A stretch of DNA of 64,000 nucleotides, taken from the NCBI RefSeq assembly GCF_013927005.1, contig NZ_CP055931.1, forward strand, positions 16,793-80,792, read 5' to 3'. Each line of letters begins with the position of its first letter. The stretch's first letter is position 1. This DNA comes from Enterobacter sp. RHBSTW-00175. GTDB taxonomy: Bacteria; Pseudomonadota; Gammaproteobacteria; Enterobacterales; Enterobacteriaceae. Under the pieces are notes generated by a model that was not told where the DNA came from, did no database searches, and saw only the letters and a program-made list of their open reading frames with translations. This document shows positions 27,842 through 36,172 of the stretch, in pieces. Position numbers and translations under genes: made by a program.

Positions 27842-27993
27842 GCGGTTTCCTTCTTCTTGAAAACGTAGGTTTGTGACAAACCCGCCAAGGCAACCGGCGC
27901 GGCACGGGAATCAAGGCATTGCGATTCTCGAAAATAGTTCTTGAAATTCTATTCTTGATTGCATATCATCTCAACGAGTTTCGATAAGAAAGG
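27842..27993. promoter_or_regulatory. Divergent region between tnpA and toxin-antitoxin pair
   Basis: This 152-bp stretch between divergent genes is AT-richer than its surroundings around 27,925-27,975 and contains GTTCTTGAAATTCTATTCTTG, a short direct repeat of TTCTTGA. It must hold the promoters of tnpA and the toxin-antitoxin genes, and perhaps the res site, but I cannot identify resolvase subsites with confidence. Confidence 0.35.
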
Positions 27994-28290
27994 ATGCGCA
28001 TGCGACCGTCTGTTGTGCTTGACATGAAGCGAAGCGCAGTGCGTGAAGCGGTAGGCCGCTTTCGCGCCGCGAACCCGCGCGTCTTCGGCTCGGTGCTGCA
28101 TGGCACCGACCGGGATGGCAGCGACCTCGACCTGTTGGTCGATGCGCTGCCCGGTGCCACGTTGTTGGACTTGGGCGATTTGGAAGAAGAACTGAAATCG
28201 CTGCTCGGCGTTGACGTCGATCTGCTGACTCCCGGCGACCTGCCGCCGAAGTTCCGGGCCAAGGTGCTCGCGGAGGCGCAACCGATATGA
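27994..28290 (+). CDS. MNT-type nucleotidyltransferase antitoxin
   Basis: The product is 98 aa. The minimal nucleotidyltransferase motif is VFGSVLHGTDRDGSDLDLLV: GS followed by DxD. A later aspartate in DVDLLTPGDLP completes the triad. In MNT-HEPN pairs (MntA-HepT type) this protein adds AMP groups to the HEPN toxin and silences it. The gene overlaps its partner by 4 bp (ATGA). Such pairs are known passengers in Tn3-family transposons, where they promote retention. Confidence 0.88.
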   Translation: MRMRPSVVLDMKRSAVREAVGRFRAANPRVFGSVLHGTDRDGSDLDLLVDALPGATLLDLGDLEEELKSLLGVDVDLLTPGDLPPKFRAKVLAEAQPI

Positions 28291-28688
28291 GCGAGAACCG
28301 CCTGCCCGATTACCTCGACCACATTCAGCAGGCCGCAACCGATGCGCGCAGCTTCGTGGAAGGGATGGCCAAGGACGACTTCTTGGCCGACAAGCGCACC
28401 CAGCAGGCCGTCATCATGAGCCTGATCGTCATCGGCGAGGCGGCCACAAAGGTGATGGATGGCTACGTCGAGTTCACCCAGGCGCATGCCGACGTGCCGT
28501 GGCGCAGCATGCGCAATATGCGTAATCGCATGGCTCACGGCTATTTCGACATCAACCTCGATGTGGTGTGGGAGACGGTACAGGAATGGCTGCCGGCGTT
28601 GCTCCAGCAATTGCCCGCCGTGCGTCAGGATGCCGACGATGAAGACCGTAACGACAACTGTGAAAGAGGGATCTCCGATGACTGTTGA
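28287..28688 (+). CDS. HEPN-domain (DUF86, HepT-like) ribonuclease toxin
   Basis: The product is 133 aa. It is a helical HEPN domain with the catalytic Rx4-6H motif in NMRNRMAHGYFDI. The conserved IGEAATKVMDGYVEF is typical of DUF86. These toxins cut RNA unless AMPylated by the MNT partner just upstream. The last 20 or so residues (RQDADDEDRNDNCERGISDD) form an acidic tail beyond the usual domain. The stop lies 11 bp inside the following cupin gene. Confidence 0.87.
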   Translation: MSENRLPDYLDHIQQAATDARSFVEGMAKDDFLADKRTQQAVIMSLIVIGEAATKVMDGYVEFTQAHADVPWRSMRNMRNRMAHGYFDINLDVVWETVQEWLPALLQQLPAVRQDADDEDRNDNCERGISDDC

Positions 28689-29034
28689 ATCGAGAATATT
28701 TTCTGTAGCCGAGTATGTTCAGCCGTCCGAAGGCGAGCCTATTCGTTCCGTTGTGCTTGAAACCCGAGACTCAATTATCGTGGTTTGGCATGTCCATCCC
28801 GGGCAGGAAATTGCGGCTCACATTCATCCTCACGGCCAAGACACGTGGACTGTTTTGTCGGGAATGGCTGATTACTTTCAGGGCAATGGGATTGTTCGTG
28901 CCCTCAGGGAAGGTGAGATAGCCGTGGCAAGACCGGGCCAAGTGCACGGGGCGCGAAATACAGGTACCGAGCCATTTGTGTTAGTCTCGGTTGTGGCATC
29001 AGCCAATGCCGGTTTCGTATTGGCTGAGCGATAG
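28678..29034 (+). CDS. Small cupin-domain protein
   Basis: The product is 118 aa from ATG 28,678, overlapping the HEPN gene end; GAGGG sits about 8 nt upstream. It is a single conserved cupin barrel: WHVHPGQEIAAHIHPHGQDT supplies several histidines for a metal site, and PGQVHGARNTG is the second cupin motif. No enzyme activity can be assigned. The base composition is lower in GC than the neighbouring transposon genes, suggesting a separate acquisition. Confidence 0.82.
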   Translation: MTVESRIFSVAEYVQPSEGEPIRSVVLETRDSIIVVWHVHPGQEIAAHIHPHGQDTWTVLSGMADYFQGNGIVRALREGEIAVARPGQVHGARNTGTEPFVLVSVVASANAGFVLAER

Positions 29035-29288
29035 AGCCCAATCTCTGGAGTTGGTCCAATGAGCGGTCGGGGAGATAGGTAACAGACATGCAGCGGACAC
29101 GGCTGCTAAACCAGGTCGCAAACCTCCTTGCGTCGCAGCGTGCCGCAAGCGACGCGATCAATCGAATGGGGTCGGCATGAGACTGAACACCATCCAGTTC
29201 CCGACCGCGTAGCCGCCTGTCCTGCCGATCAGGTCTTGACCATCGACGCCTGGGATCAGTCCTGAATGTTCTTGGAGACCACTACGTT
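29035..29288. other. Intergenic region, no gene seen
   Basis: This 254-bp gap separates the cupin gene from the tnpR operon. I see no credible coding frame. It should contain the promoter of the 29,289-31,031 operon and could contain the res site, since resolvases act near their own gene, but no clear subsite repeats were recognised. Confidence 0.4.
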
Positions 29289-29615
29289 ATGAGCCGCAGC
29301 CGCCGCAAAACACCCATCGTCGGGCACACGACCTGCGGCAGCGAGCGCGAGGACAAGAAGCTCTGGCATCAGCGCTGGCGCACCCGTGAGCGCACGGCGC
29401 TGACCAGCGCGTCGCCCGAAGCCCTGAGCGCCCATCTGCCCCTGCTGGAAAACCAGGCCAGCAGCGTCTGGTCGATGGGCAAGGATGGCCGCTCCTACTG
29501 GCCCGTCAAGCGCCAGGCCGCCACGGCGGATCGCATCGCCAATCACAAGGGACGCAACCCGCAAGAACGCGCCTCCCTGAAAAAGCGCCTGCTGCGCAAG
29601 TGGATGAGCAAATGA
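29289..29615 (+). CDS. Small basic hypothetical protein of the tnpR operon
   Basis: The product is 108 aa, strongly basic (MSRSRRKTPIVGHTTCGSER, then KKLWHQRWRTRERTA and a terminal RASLKKRLLRKWMSK), with no membrane segment. The charge suggests nucleic-acid contact, but no domain is recognised. The next gene starts inside its stop (ATGA). It is first of four overlapping genes ending in tnpR, so it may be a normal part of this transposon lineage rather than a chance passenger. Confidence 0.75.
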   Translation: MSRSRRKTPIVGHTTCGSEREDKKLWHQRWRTRERTALTSASPEALSAHLPLLENQASSVWSMGKDGRSYWPVKRQAATADRIANHKGRNPQERASLKKRLLRKWMSK

Positions 29616-30112
29616 AGCTCTCCTTCCATCAGCACATTGCGCTGTTCTGGATGATCGGTGCTCCGGGCGTCTTCGCGCCCGTGATCGAGAACGCCAAGCG
29701 GCCCGATGCCGGCGCCGTCATGGCGTGGGGTGTCGCGATCGTGGCGGTGATGATCCTCTTCACCCCTTTGCTGCTGCGCTGTCCACCATTCCGGCGCTGG
29801 TATGGCCGGACGGATGCGCTGTCGGAGCGGCAGCGCCAGGCGCTTGCCGAGCGCGGCCTGCGCCGCTACTACCAGACCGCTTTCGATGACGGCTACGTGC
29901 CCCGCGTGATGCCCTACGTGTGGCGCATCATCTGGACGGTCGGCGGGTTGATGGCTGTGACCGCCGTACTGCCTACCAACACCGGACGGCCAGCCTTCGA
30001 TGCCTTGGTGGTCTTCTCGACCTGGTATCCGATAGGCGTGATGCTGCTGGTTTTCGCGTCGAGGCCCCTTGGCCGGTTGATTCGCCAAAGAGCACAGGAG
30101 CGGCGGAAATGA
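29612..30112 (+). CDS. Small integral membrane protein of the tnpR operon
   Basis: The product is 166 aa from ATG 29,612, coupled to the upstream gene by ATGA. Four hydrophobic segments are seen: IALFWMIGAPGVFAPVI, AVMAWGVAIVAVMILFTPLL, VWRIIWTVGGLMAVTAVLP and FSTWYPIGVMLLVFA. Charged loops include GRTDALSERQRQALAERGLR. No family is recognised. It overlaps the next gene by ATGA. Confidence 0.75.
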   Translation: MKLSFHQHIALFWMIGAPGVFAPVIENAKRPDAGAVMAWGVAIVAVMILFTPLLLRCPPFRRWYGRTDALSERQRQALAERGLRRYYQTAFDDGYVPRVMPYVWRIIWTVGGLMAVTAVLPTNTGRPAFDALVVFSTWYPIGVMLLVFASRPLGRLIRQRAQERRK

Positions 30113-30480
30113 GCACGTCAACCATCGAGGCGCTGGCCAGCGCCTGGGCAAGGATTGCCGAGGAAGCGGAATTCCCCGCTGACTACGAGGGGACTGCCAC
30201 ACCACAAGCGCATCGGGCTAGCGAAGCTATTCAGGAGCAGATTCGGGAGCGCATCGTCGCCACCAACGACATGCGGCTGTTCAGCCTGCTGCACCTGCTG
30301 GGTCAGGCGTCGCTGCGCATGGAGCAAGCGCTGTGGCCGGAGGATTACGAGCGGATGACGCGCGAGGTTGAGGAAGCCCTGCGGCAAGCCACCGACGCCA
30401 ACGCCAGATCGTACACCCACGAAGAAGTGATGCAGGCGATGCAGGAACGCATCGACCGGGCGCGAGACAAGCCATGTTGA
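30109..30480 (+). CDS. Hypothetical soluble protein of the tnpR operon
   Basis: The product is 123 aa, mostly helical and acidic (MSTSTIEALASAWARIAEEA; RLFSLLHLLGQASLRMEQAL; HEEVMQAMQERIDRARDKPC). No known motif. Its last codons overlap the tnpR start by 7 bp, so translation of the resolvase is probably coupled to it. Confidence 0.72.
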   Translation: MSTSTIEALASAWARIAEEAEFPADYEGTATPQAHRASEAIQEQIRERIVATNDMRLFSLLHLLGQASLRMEQALWPEDYERMTREVEEALRQATDANARSYTHEEVMQAMQERIDRARDKPC

Positions 30481-31031
30481 TTGGCTATGCGCGCGTCTCG
30501 ACGCAGGATCAGAACCTGGAGCTGCAACGCGAAGCCTTGAGCAAGGCCGGATGTAAAAAGGTCTTCGAGGACAAGGTGAGTGGCACGCGGGCAGACCGGC
30601 CTGGCTTGGCCAAGACGCTCGAAATGCTGCGCGAAGGCGATACTTTGGTCGTCTGGAAGCTCGACCGGCTGGGCCGGTCGGTCAAGCAACTGGTCGATCT
30701 GGTCGGCGATCTGCACAAGCACGGTGTCCAGTTCAGGAGCCTCACCGACTCCATCGACACCGGCACACCATCCGGGCGGTTCTTCTTCCACGTCATGGCG
30801 AGCCTTGCCGAAATGGAGCGCGAGCTGACCGTCGAGCGCACCCGCGCCGGGCTGGAAGTCGCCAAGCAGCTCGGCCGCAAAGGCGGCCGCAAGCCGAAGA
30901 TGACCGACAGCAAGATCGAGTCGGCCAAGAAGCTGCTGGCCAGCGGGGTGCCGCCCAAGGACGTGGCCAAGAACCTCGGCGTGTCCATTCCGACGCTGTA
31001 CCGCTGGGTGCCAGCCTCCACGCACGCTTAG
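30474..31031 (+). CDS. tnpR: Serine resolvase TnpR
   Basis: The product is 185 aa. The catalytic serine is in MLIGYARVSTQDQNLELQRE. Conserved arginines are in KLDRLGRSVKQLVDLV and MERELTVERTRAGLEVA. The C-terminal helix-turn-helix is GVPPKDVAKNLGVSIPTLYR. It resolves transposition cointegrates at res. The stop codon lies within the right terminal repeat. An identical 3' part of this gene recurs at 42,666-42,980 in another transposon fragment. Confidence 0.95.
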   Translation: MLIGYARVSTQDQNLELQREALSKAGCKKVFEDKVSGTRADRPGLAKTLEMLREGDTLVVWKLDRLGRSVKQLVDLVGDLHKHGVQFRSLTDSIDTGTPSGRFFFHVMASLAEMERELTVERTRAGLEVAKQLGRKGGRKPKMTDSKIESAKKLLASGVPPKDVAKNLGVSIPTLYRWVPASTHA

Positions 31032-31064
31032 CGTGCTTTATTTTCCGTTTTCTGAGACGACCCC
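31027..31064. repeat. Intact 38-bp Tn21-type terminal repeat
   Basis: This is the only uninterrupted copy of the repeat (starting CTTAGCGTGCTTTATTTTCC and ending GACGACCCC). It serves as the reference for the IS insertion point, which falls after base 17 from the inner end. TGCAT follows directly. Confidence 0.95.
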
Positions 31065-31067
31065 TGC

Positions 31068-32036
31068 ATGACCATTATCGCCGCATATTATTACAACGAA
31101 GGTAAGCGAGTCCGTGAAATCAGGCTCGATGAGCACGTCGAACTAAACGAGAATCGCTCGGGCTTCTGCTGGATCGCGCTTAGCGAGCCCACCGCAGACG
31201 AACTCAGCGCGATCCAGACGACGTATAACCTCCATCCTTTGGCGATCGACAACGCCATGCACCCGCTGTGCCCGCCCAAGCTCGAGGTCTACAACGATGA
31301 GTTGTACGTCGTCGCCCAGACCGCCGAGCTGGTCGGCGACCGGATCAGCTACGGCAAGATGGCGATCTTCACCGGTCACAATCACCTTATCACCGTGCGG
31401 CACGGCAATGCCGGAGCGCTGGGCAAACTTCGGGAGCAACTCGAGGCATCGCCGACGCAGTTCGGCAAGGGTGTCGACTATGTGCTGCACGCGATCTTGC
31501 ACCGAGTGGTCGACCAGTATCTGCCCATCTTCGAAATGATCGAGGACGACGTCCTGGCGATGGAGCGACGGTCGCTGCACGATTTCCTCGAGCCAGAAGA
31601 GGTGGCGCGAATCTTCGAACTAAGGTCCGAACTCACGCGGTTCCAGCGCACGCTCGGGGCTATGGCCGAGCTGGTGCGAAAGCTCGTTCGCGGCCACTTT
31701 CCCTGCATCAGCGCCGAAATGACACCATATTTCCACGACGTCGCGGACCATGTCCACCGCGTGCAGTCCATGGTCGACGGCCTCCTGCTTGTCCTGTCCA
31801 CGGTCTTCGAGGCCAGCAGCCTTCTGGAAGCGCAAAGGATCGGTGTGGTCACTCGCCAGCTCGCGGCCTGGGCGGCGATCTTGGCGGTCCCGACGGCGAT
31901 CGCCGGAATATATGGCATGAACTTCAAGCACATGCCGGAACTGGACACGCCATATGGCTACTTCGTCGTGCTCGGAGTGATAGCGGTGTTCTGCCTTCTC
32001 CTATTCATGCGCTTCAAGAAGGCCAAGTGGCTATGA
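31068..32036 (+). CDS. CorA-family divalent-cation transporter
   Basis: The product is 322 aa. The large cytoplasmic N-terminal domain ends in a long helix. Two C-terminal membrane helices follow (QLAAWAAILAVPTAIAGI and GYFVVLGVIAVFCLLLFMRF), separated by the signature YGMNFKHMPE (GMN). CorA proteins form pentameric Mg/Co/Ni channels. Before the transposon insertion the ATG overlapped the gst stop (ATGA), so this gene has lost its translational coupling and perhaps its promoter. Confidence 0.93.
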   Translation: MTIIAAYYYNEGKRVREIRLDEHVELNENRSGFCWIALSEPTADELSAIQTTYNLHPLAIDNAMHPLCPPKLEVYNDELYVVAQTAELVGDRISYGKMAIFTGHNHLITVRHGNAGALGKLREQLEASPTQFGKGVDYVLHAILHRVVDQYLPIFEMIEDDVLAMERRSLHDFLEPEEVARIFELRSELTRFQRTLGAMAELVRKLVRGHFPCISAEMTPYFHDVADHVHRVQSMVDGLLLVLSTVFEASSLLEAQRIGVVTRQLAAWAAILAVPTAIAGIYGMNFKHMPELDTPYGYFVVLGVIAVFCLLLFMRFKKAKWL

Positions 32037-32127
32037 GTAACGCACTTCGCGAGCTTCTCCGTCCGCCGAGTCACAGCGCGCTTTGTGCGCGAGCGTGTCC
32101 AATCCAGTTCAAGATGAAGGTGCTTCC

Positions 32128-32700
32128 ATGACCTCCCAGGTGACCGACGTTCTAGAAGCAGTCCAGTCATTCATCGCCAAAGGCTATGACCGCGAATACC
32201 GCGTCAAGGACGGCAATCTCGTCGATCTCGAACTAGGGTCAACCCTCGATGCATGCAGCATTCGCGTCGATGCGGCGTTGCGCCTCGAGAGCGGGGACGA
32301 CGGCGAAGATGCCTCCAACATCTACGCGATCACCGATCCGGCGACAGAGCATAAAGGCCTGTTGATCGACGCCTTCGACGTGTTCCACGAAATCTGCCCC
32401 CGCGACTTGTCCGAGCGCCTTGTGGCGCATCGGGAAACAGCACCGGCAGGTGACCAGGACGCGCCGAGCAAGCACGGACTACGGAAAGTCTACAAGAGCG
32501 AGTTTCACAGCGATCCCGAGCGTTACGTTCTGCGCGAGGGCTTTCCAGACTTCCCGCCATGCCCTTTCGGCCAATCCTTCAGCATCCTCGGCTTCGATAC
32601 CGCCGAGCAGGAATATGTCTGGCTCGTCACGAGCATCATTCGAGATCCTCGGCTGATCAGGGTTCCATACCAGGGCGAAGACGTCATCAGCGACGAATAG
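32128..32700 (+). CDS. Conserved hypothetical protein
   Basis: The product is 190 aa from ATG 32,128 (MTSQVTDVLEAVQSFIAKGY). The first 90 residues (YDREYRVKDGNLVDLELGST; VDAALRLESGDDGEDASNIY; KGLLIDAFDVFHEI) resemble a small family often labelled phosphoribosylpyrophosphate synthetase, but I see no PRPP-binding loop, so I do not adopt that name. The second half is hydrophilic with an aromatic PERYVLREGFPDFPPCPFGQ. It is on the same strand as corA and the genes that follow. Confidence 0.6.
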   Translation: MTSQVTDVLEAVQSFIAKGYDREYRVKDGNLVDLELGSTLDACSIRVDAALRLESGDDGEDASNIYAITDPATEHKGLLIDAFDVFHEICPRDLSERLVAHRETAPAGDQDAPSKHGLRKVYKSEFHSDPERYVLREGFPDFPPCPFGQSFSILGFDTAEQEYVWLVTSIIRDPRLIRVPYQGEDVISDE

Positions 32701-32787
32701 CGGTGTCGCTTAGCCGGAAAGGCTGGCCTTCCTGGCCCACACATCTGCAGGCTGAACTTTAAGAACATCGAAAATTAGGAGGTGATT

Positions 32788-33237
32788 ATGGACTGGAACA
32801 AGGACCACATACGAGAAACTATGCTCTTGCTGGAGACAGCAGCGTTGCACAGCGCTCGCGAAAACTACCTGGACTATGTCTCTACCGCTCGGCTCGATCG
32901 GAGCGAACCGATCGAAAACGACGAACTAGCTCAGGCCGAGGTCGCGAGCGACTTCGCTGAAGCGCTCGATGACACGCTCCATGACTACGCCAATAAACTC
33001 GAAAAGCTCAGGACGATCGATTTCGGCCCCAAGTTGGCCGTCAACGAAGGCGCTGTCGTCAAGCTGTCCGGCCGCCACTTTGTGATCGCGGTGTCAACGA
33101 GCAAGTTTACCTGTCAGGGGCGTGAGCTCATGGGCATTTCCACGATGGCGCCGATCTTCGAAGCGATCGAGGGTGCCCGAGCCGGGGAGACCGTGCAGTT
33201 CAACGGCCGGGACCTCACCGTAGAAGACGTGGAATAA
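32788..33237 (+). CDS. GreA/GreB C-terminal-like protein
   Basis: The product is 149 aa. ATG 32,788 is set by an unusually perfect ribosome-binding site AGGAGGTGA (32,777-32,785). The N-terminal half is helical (LETAALHSARENYLDYVSTA; EVASDFAEALDDTLHDYANK). The C-terminal half (VNEGAVVKLSGRHFVIAVST, ISTMAPIFEAIEGARAGETV, QFNGRDLTVEDVE) resembles the FKBP-like C-terminal domain of GreA/GreB. Without the acidic coiled-coil tip it is unlikely to be a transcript-cleavage factor. It may bind RNA polymerase in another role. Confidence 0.65.
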   Translation: MDWNKDHIRETMLLLETAALHSARENYLDYVSTARLDRSEPIENDELAQAEVASDFAEALDDTLHDYANKLEKLRTIDFGPKLAVNEGAVVKLSGRHFVIAVSTSKFTCQGRELMGISTMAPIFEAIEGARAGETVQFNGRDLTVEDVE

Positions 33238-33343
33238 AGCCCTCCACCGCAGCCGGCGCGCTAGTGCCGAACGCCCTGCATCTCTTTCTGCATGCATACG
33301 GTCACTTGCAGCCGCGTTGACCTGGCTCATCAAAGGCAAACTC

Positions 33344-33745
33344 ATGACAACACCTTCATTCTTCATCACCCCCGGATACGGGACGCGCCTGCATGACGCG
33401 CTTCATTATTCTCAGGCAATGCGCATTGGTGACCGCGTGGAGATCTCCGGACAGGGCGGATGGAACGACGATCTCGTCATTCCGGAGTCGATTGAGGAAG
33501 AGATCGAGCAGGCGTTCAAGAACGTGGAACGGACGCTCGCGACCGCCGGAGCACGCTGGCCGCATGTGGTCCACGTCAATTCCTATCACGTCGGTGGATT
33601 CCCTCCCGTGATCAACGAAACAATGGCCAAGCTGTATCGCCACTACATGCCCGACCGCGCTCCAATCTGGACGCAGTTGGGAATCGAAGCGCTGGGGCTT
33701 CCAACCATGCGTATCGAAATTCGCGTAACAGCTATCATCGCCTGA
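33344..33745 (+). CDS. RidA/YjgF-family protein
   Basis: The product is 133 aa from ATG 33,344. RidA-like features are RVEISGQGGWNDDLVIPESI, EIEQAFKNVERTLATAGARW and the terminal GLPTMRIEIRVTAII. The arginine of MRIEI matches the imine-contacting arginine of active RidA. RidA proteins hydrolyse reactive enamine/imine intermediates, and under chlorination some act as chaperones, which would fit this island. The gene is convergent with the MFS gene downstream. Confidence 0.85.
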   Translation: MTTPSFFITPGYGTRLHDALHYSQAMRIGDRVEISGQGGWNDDLVIPESIEEEIEQAFKNVERTLATAGARWPHVVHVNSYHVGGFPPVINETMAKLYRHYMPDRAPIWTQLGIEALGLPTMRIEIRVTAIIA

Positions 33746-33775
33746 CCCCGCGGTTCGTGCAGGCGCCGTGCCGCG

Positions 33776-35038
33776 CTAATCCCGCACGCCCTGCGCCCGC
33801 TTCTCCATGCATATCATCGTATCGAGAGATCCGGTTATCATCGGCGTGCTCGGAGAACGGGGGGCCGCCTTGGCCTGGTTGGCGCGCCTCGGCTGCCTGC
33901 GGGCGATGGCCAGCACTGCCAGGAGCGTGAGCAACGCCGCCGCATAAAGGAACAGGCCGCCAGGGCCGACGATATTCATTGCAGCTGCTCCTATTAGGGG
34001 GCCAGCGGCTGTCCCGATCCCGTTGAGCAACAGAAGCCCGCGCGCGGTGCCGAGTAGCCGACCGGCCGGAAGATCGTCGTTTGCGACGGCGAGACACAAC
34101 GAATAAATCGGGATGCCAAAGCCGCCGAACAGCGCACCTGCCGCAAGGAGCAGCGGCAGAGGCGCTTCCACCGCCAACGCTACGCCGATGGCAGACGCTG
34201 CGGACGCCAGCGCCGCACCGGCGATGACAAGATTCCGGGGCACTCGATCCGAAAGCCAACCGAGTGGCCAATGGAAGGCGAGCGTTCCACCAAGAACCGC
34301 AGCCATGAAGGCGGAGATACCGCCCACATCGAGGCCGATGCTCTGGGCGAAGTTCGCGCCCATGCCCCAGAAACCACCGATAGCCAGGCCGGCCAGGAAA
34401 GCGCCAGCCGCAGCGAGAGGTGATACGAGGACGAGGTCCCTGAACGCGACCCATTCCTGTTCCACCTGGGCCGGCGGATGACTGGGCAGCAAGGTGATCG
34501 GAACCACCGCCGCTGATATCAGCAGCGACACGATGAGGAACAATGTCACGTCGGCGGGCGGTGCGATGTTGAGTAACGCCTGCCCGATTGCCCATGAGCC
34601 CATAGAGACAACTCCGAATATCGACAGGAGCTGCCCGCGTGTGGATGGCAATGCGTGGGCGTTGAGCCAACTCTCCGTTGCGAGGATCATGCCCGCGTAG
34701 GCGAAGCCGGTAATCAGGCGAAGCGGCATCCAGGCGATCGGCTCCACGAACGCCACATGGAGAAGGGCGGTCATCGAGGCAATGGCCGCGAAGCCGGCGA
34801 AGGTTCTGACATGTCCCACGGAGACGATGATCGGTGGCAACACGAGCGCGCCGATCGTGAAACCCGCGAAATAGAAGGACATCATCGCGCTGATCGCGCC
34901 GGTCGAGAACCCCTTATGGCCGGCTCTCACGATCAGGAGCGTGCTCAGCAGGCCATTGCCCAGCAGCAGAGCGGCGACGCTCAGCAGCAGCGCCGCCACC
35001 GGCGCGAGAACGAGGCCGCGCTTGCCCGCCGACCTCAT
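33776..35038 (-). CDS. MFS transporter, YcaD-like
   Basis: The product is about 420 aa with 12 predicted membrane segments. The start at ATG 35,038 overlaps the DM13 stop (ATGA); ATG 35,047 is also possible. Features: FYFAGFTIGALVLPPIIVSV, GFAYAGMILATESWLNAHAL (a signature of the YcaD/YfkF subgroup) and GWLSDRVPRNLVIAGAALA, the conserved loop between helices 8 and 9. It probably exports a small molecule; the substrate is unknown. It is third in the redoxin-DM13-MFS operon. Confidence 0.88.
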   Translation of the reverse strand: MRSAGKRGLVLAPVAALLLSVAALLLGNGLLSTLLIVRAGHKGFSTGAISAMMSFYFAGFTIGALVLPPIIVSVGHVRTFAGFAAIASMTALLHVAFVEPIAWMPLRLITGFAYAGMILATESWLNAHALPSTRGQLLSIFGVVSMGSWAIGQALLNIAPPADVTLFLIVSLLISAAVVPITLLPSHPPAQVEQEWVAFRDLVLVSPLAAAGAFLAGLAIGGFWGMGANFAQSIGLDVGGISAFMAAVLGGTLAFHWPLGWLSDRVPRNLVIAGAALASAASAIGVALAVEAPLPLLLAAGALFGGFGIPIYSLCLAVANDDLPAGRLLGTARGLLLLNGIGTAAGPLIGAAAMNIVGPGGLFLYAAALLTLLAVLAIARRQPRRANQAKAAPRSPSTPMITGSLDTMICMEKRAQGVRD

Positions 35039-35547
35039 GGTATCCATCGCCGGGCTCGTTCTCGGGCCTGACTTGAGGGTTGATACTCTGCCGCACTGAT
35101 GAACTGGTCGAATGCTTCGCACCAGATGACGACCGTGTTGTAGTCACGGACATCGATGCCGGCAGGCACCTCGACGATGAAGCCGTTGAACGTCTTCACA
35201 TCGCCCACGCGGACTGATCTGTCCTTGATTAGGAGAAAGGCCTCCTTCGTGTCGACGAAACGTGGTGCGAGGTAGAGCTTGTAGTCGGGACCAGGGGCGA
35301 GGCGCCCGATATGGGCGATACGGTCGCGCGAGACCCGGATCTCGCCTTCCCCCCAGTGAAGCAGGTCGCTGCCTTTGAGATCGCGGGCCAGACGCCCTGC
35401 GTAGAGCGTCTCGGCTGAGATGGTCCGCAAGGCCGCCGCGTCCGGGGCCTGGGGGGCGGTCAGGATCGGCAGCGTGTAGACACCGCCCGCGAAGCCCATG
35501 GCGAGCATCGCGAGATGGGTGGCAATCAGGATGACCCAGCGCCGCAT
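35035..35547 (-). CDS. DM13-domain protein
   Basis: The product is 170 aa. The N-terminal signal or anchor is MRRWVILIATHLAMLAMGFA. The DM13 domain spans about residues 60-150: GSDLLHWGEGEIRVSRDRIA, PDYKLYLAPRFVDTKEAFLL and YNTVVIWCEAFDQFISAAEY, with the near-invariant cysteine of IWCEAF. DM13 domains are proposed to act in extracytoplasmic redox or electron transfer. It begins 3 bp after the redoxin stop and overlaps the MFS start, so the three genes form one operon. Confidence 0.87.
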   Translation of the reverse strand: MRRWVILIATHLAMLAMGFAGGVYTLPILTAPQAPDAAALRTISAETLYAGRLARDLKGSDLLHWGEGEIRVSRDRIAHIGRLAPGPDYKLYLAPRFVDTKEAFLLIKDRSVRVGDVKTFNGFIVEVPAGIDVRDYNTVVIWCEAFDQFISAAEYQPSSQARERARRWIP

Positions 35548-35550
35548 CGG

Positions 35551-36021
35551 TTACACCAGCTCCAGTCCCTTCACGAGCTGATCGGCGTCGAGATGGAAGT
35601 CCGAGAATACGATGCGGCCGCCAGCGTCCATCACGGAGAACCAGGGCGTTCCCCGCGTGCGGTAGTCCTCCATGAAGGTGGGAAGCGTCGCGCCGGCAGG
35701 TGGCTCGTCCTGACCGAACGCGACAGGAAGCGCATACTTGAGCTGGTTCACGCGCAGCTTCTCGAAGGTGTTCTCATCCGCTCCTTCGAAGACGGTCTGG
35801 ATCACCGCGAAGCCCACGCCCTTGGCGCTCAATGCACCATGCAACCTTTGTAGCGTCGGAAATCCATGCAAATGGCAGCCACGGCACCAGTGCTGGAAGG
35901 CGAAGAGGACTTTCGGGCCGGTGCCGAGATCCGACAGCTTGAGCGGCGCGATGCTTTCTCCATCCGCGCCAATCCATCTCTGCACCCGCAGCTCGGGGGC
36001 TTGTCGTTCGTCGACGCTCAT
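35551..36021 (-). CDS. TlpA/AhpC-like redoxin with CxxC
   Basis: The product is 156 aa from ATG 36,021 (GGAGGATCAG upstream). A longer frame to 36,267 has no support. The thioredoxin fold is seen with the active site FQHWCRGCHLHGFPTLQRLH (CxxC), an extended FAVIQTVFEGADENTFEKLR, and the cis-proline strand TRGTPWFSVMDAGGRIVF. There is no signal peptide, so it should be cytoplasmic. It is first in an operon with the DM13 and MFS genes. Confidence 0.87.
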   Translation of the reverse strand: MSVDERQAPELRVQRWIGADGESIAPLKLSDLGTGPKVLFAFQHWCRGCHLHGFPTLQRLHGALSAKGVGFAVIQTVFEGADENTFEKLRVNQLKYALPVAFGQDEPPAGATLPTFMEDYRTRGTPWFSVMDAGGRIVFSDFHLDADQLVKGLELV

Positions 36022-36172
36022 CTGATCCTCCAATTCCGATGCAGAAGTCCGATGAGTGGTCGCGTGTGGCGATGGCACGCGAACCTCACCGCCTTGATCC
36101 CCTACAGGTTGTAGGATGCGAGTTCGCCGACCGATACCTCGTGGCCAGCCCCGCCGTTCTTCCGTCGGTGTG

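Larger units (their letters stand above)
23515..31064. mobile_element. Complete Tn21-subgroup Tn3-family transposon with toxin-antitoxin passengers
   Basis: The 7,550-bp unit has 38-bp terminal repeats (left one split into 23,515-23,535 and 24,863-24,879 by IS copy 3; right one intact at 31,027-31,064) and a perfect 5-bp target duplication TGCAT (23,510-23,514 and 31,065-31,069). Gene order: tnpA leftward, then rightward an MNT-HEPN pair, a cupin, three small genes and tnpR. Excising it and one TGCAT restores an ATGA overlap between gst and corA. Confidence 0.95.

Noticed and set aside
32128..32700. Phosphoribosylpyrophosphate synthetase
   Set aside because: Similarity is to a mislabelled small family; no PRPP loop or catalytic motif is visible.
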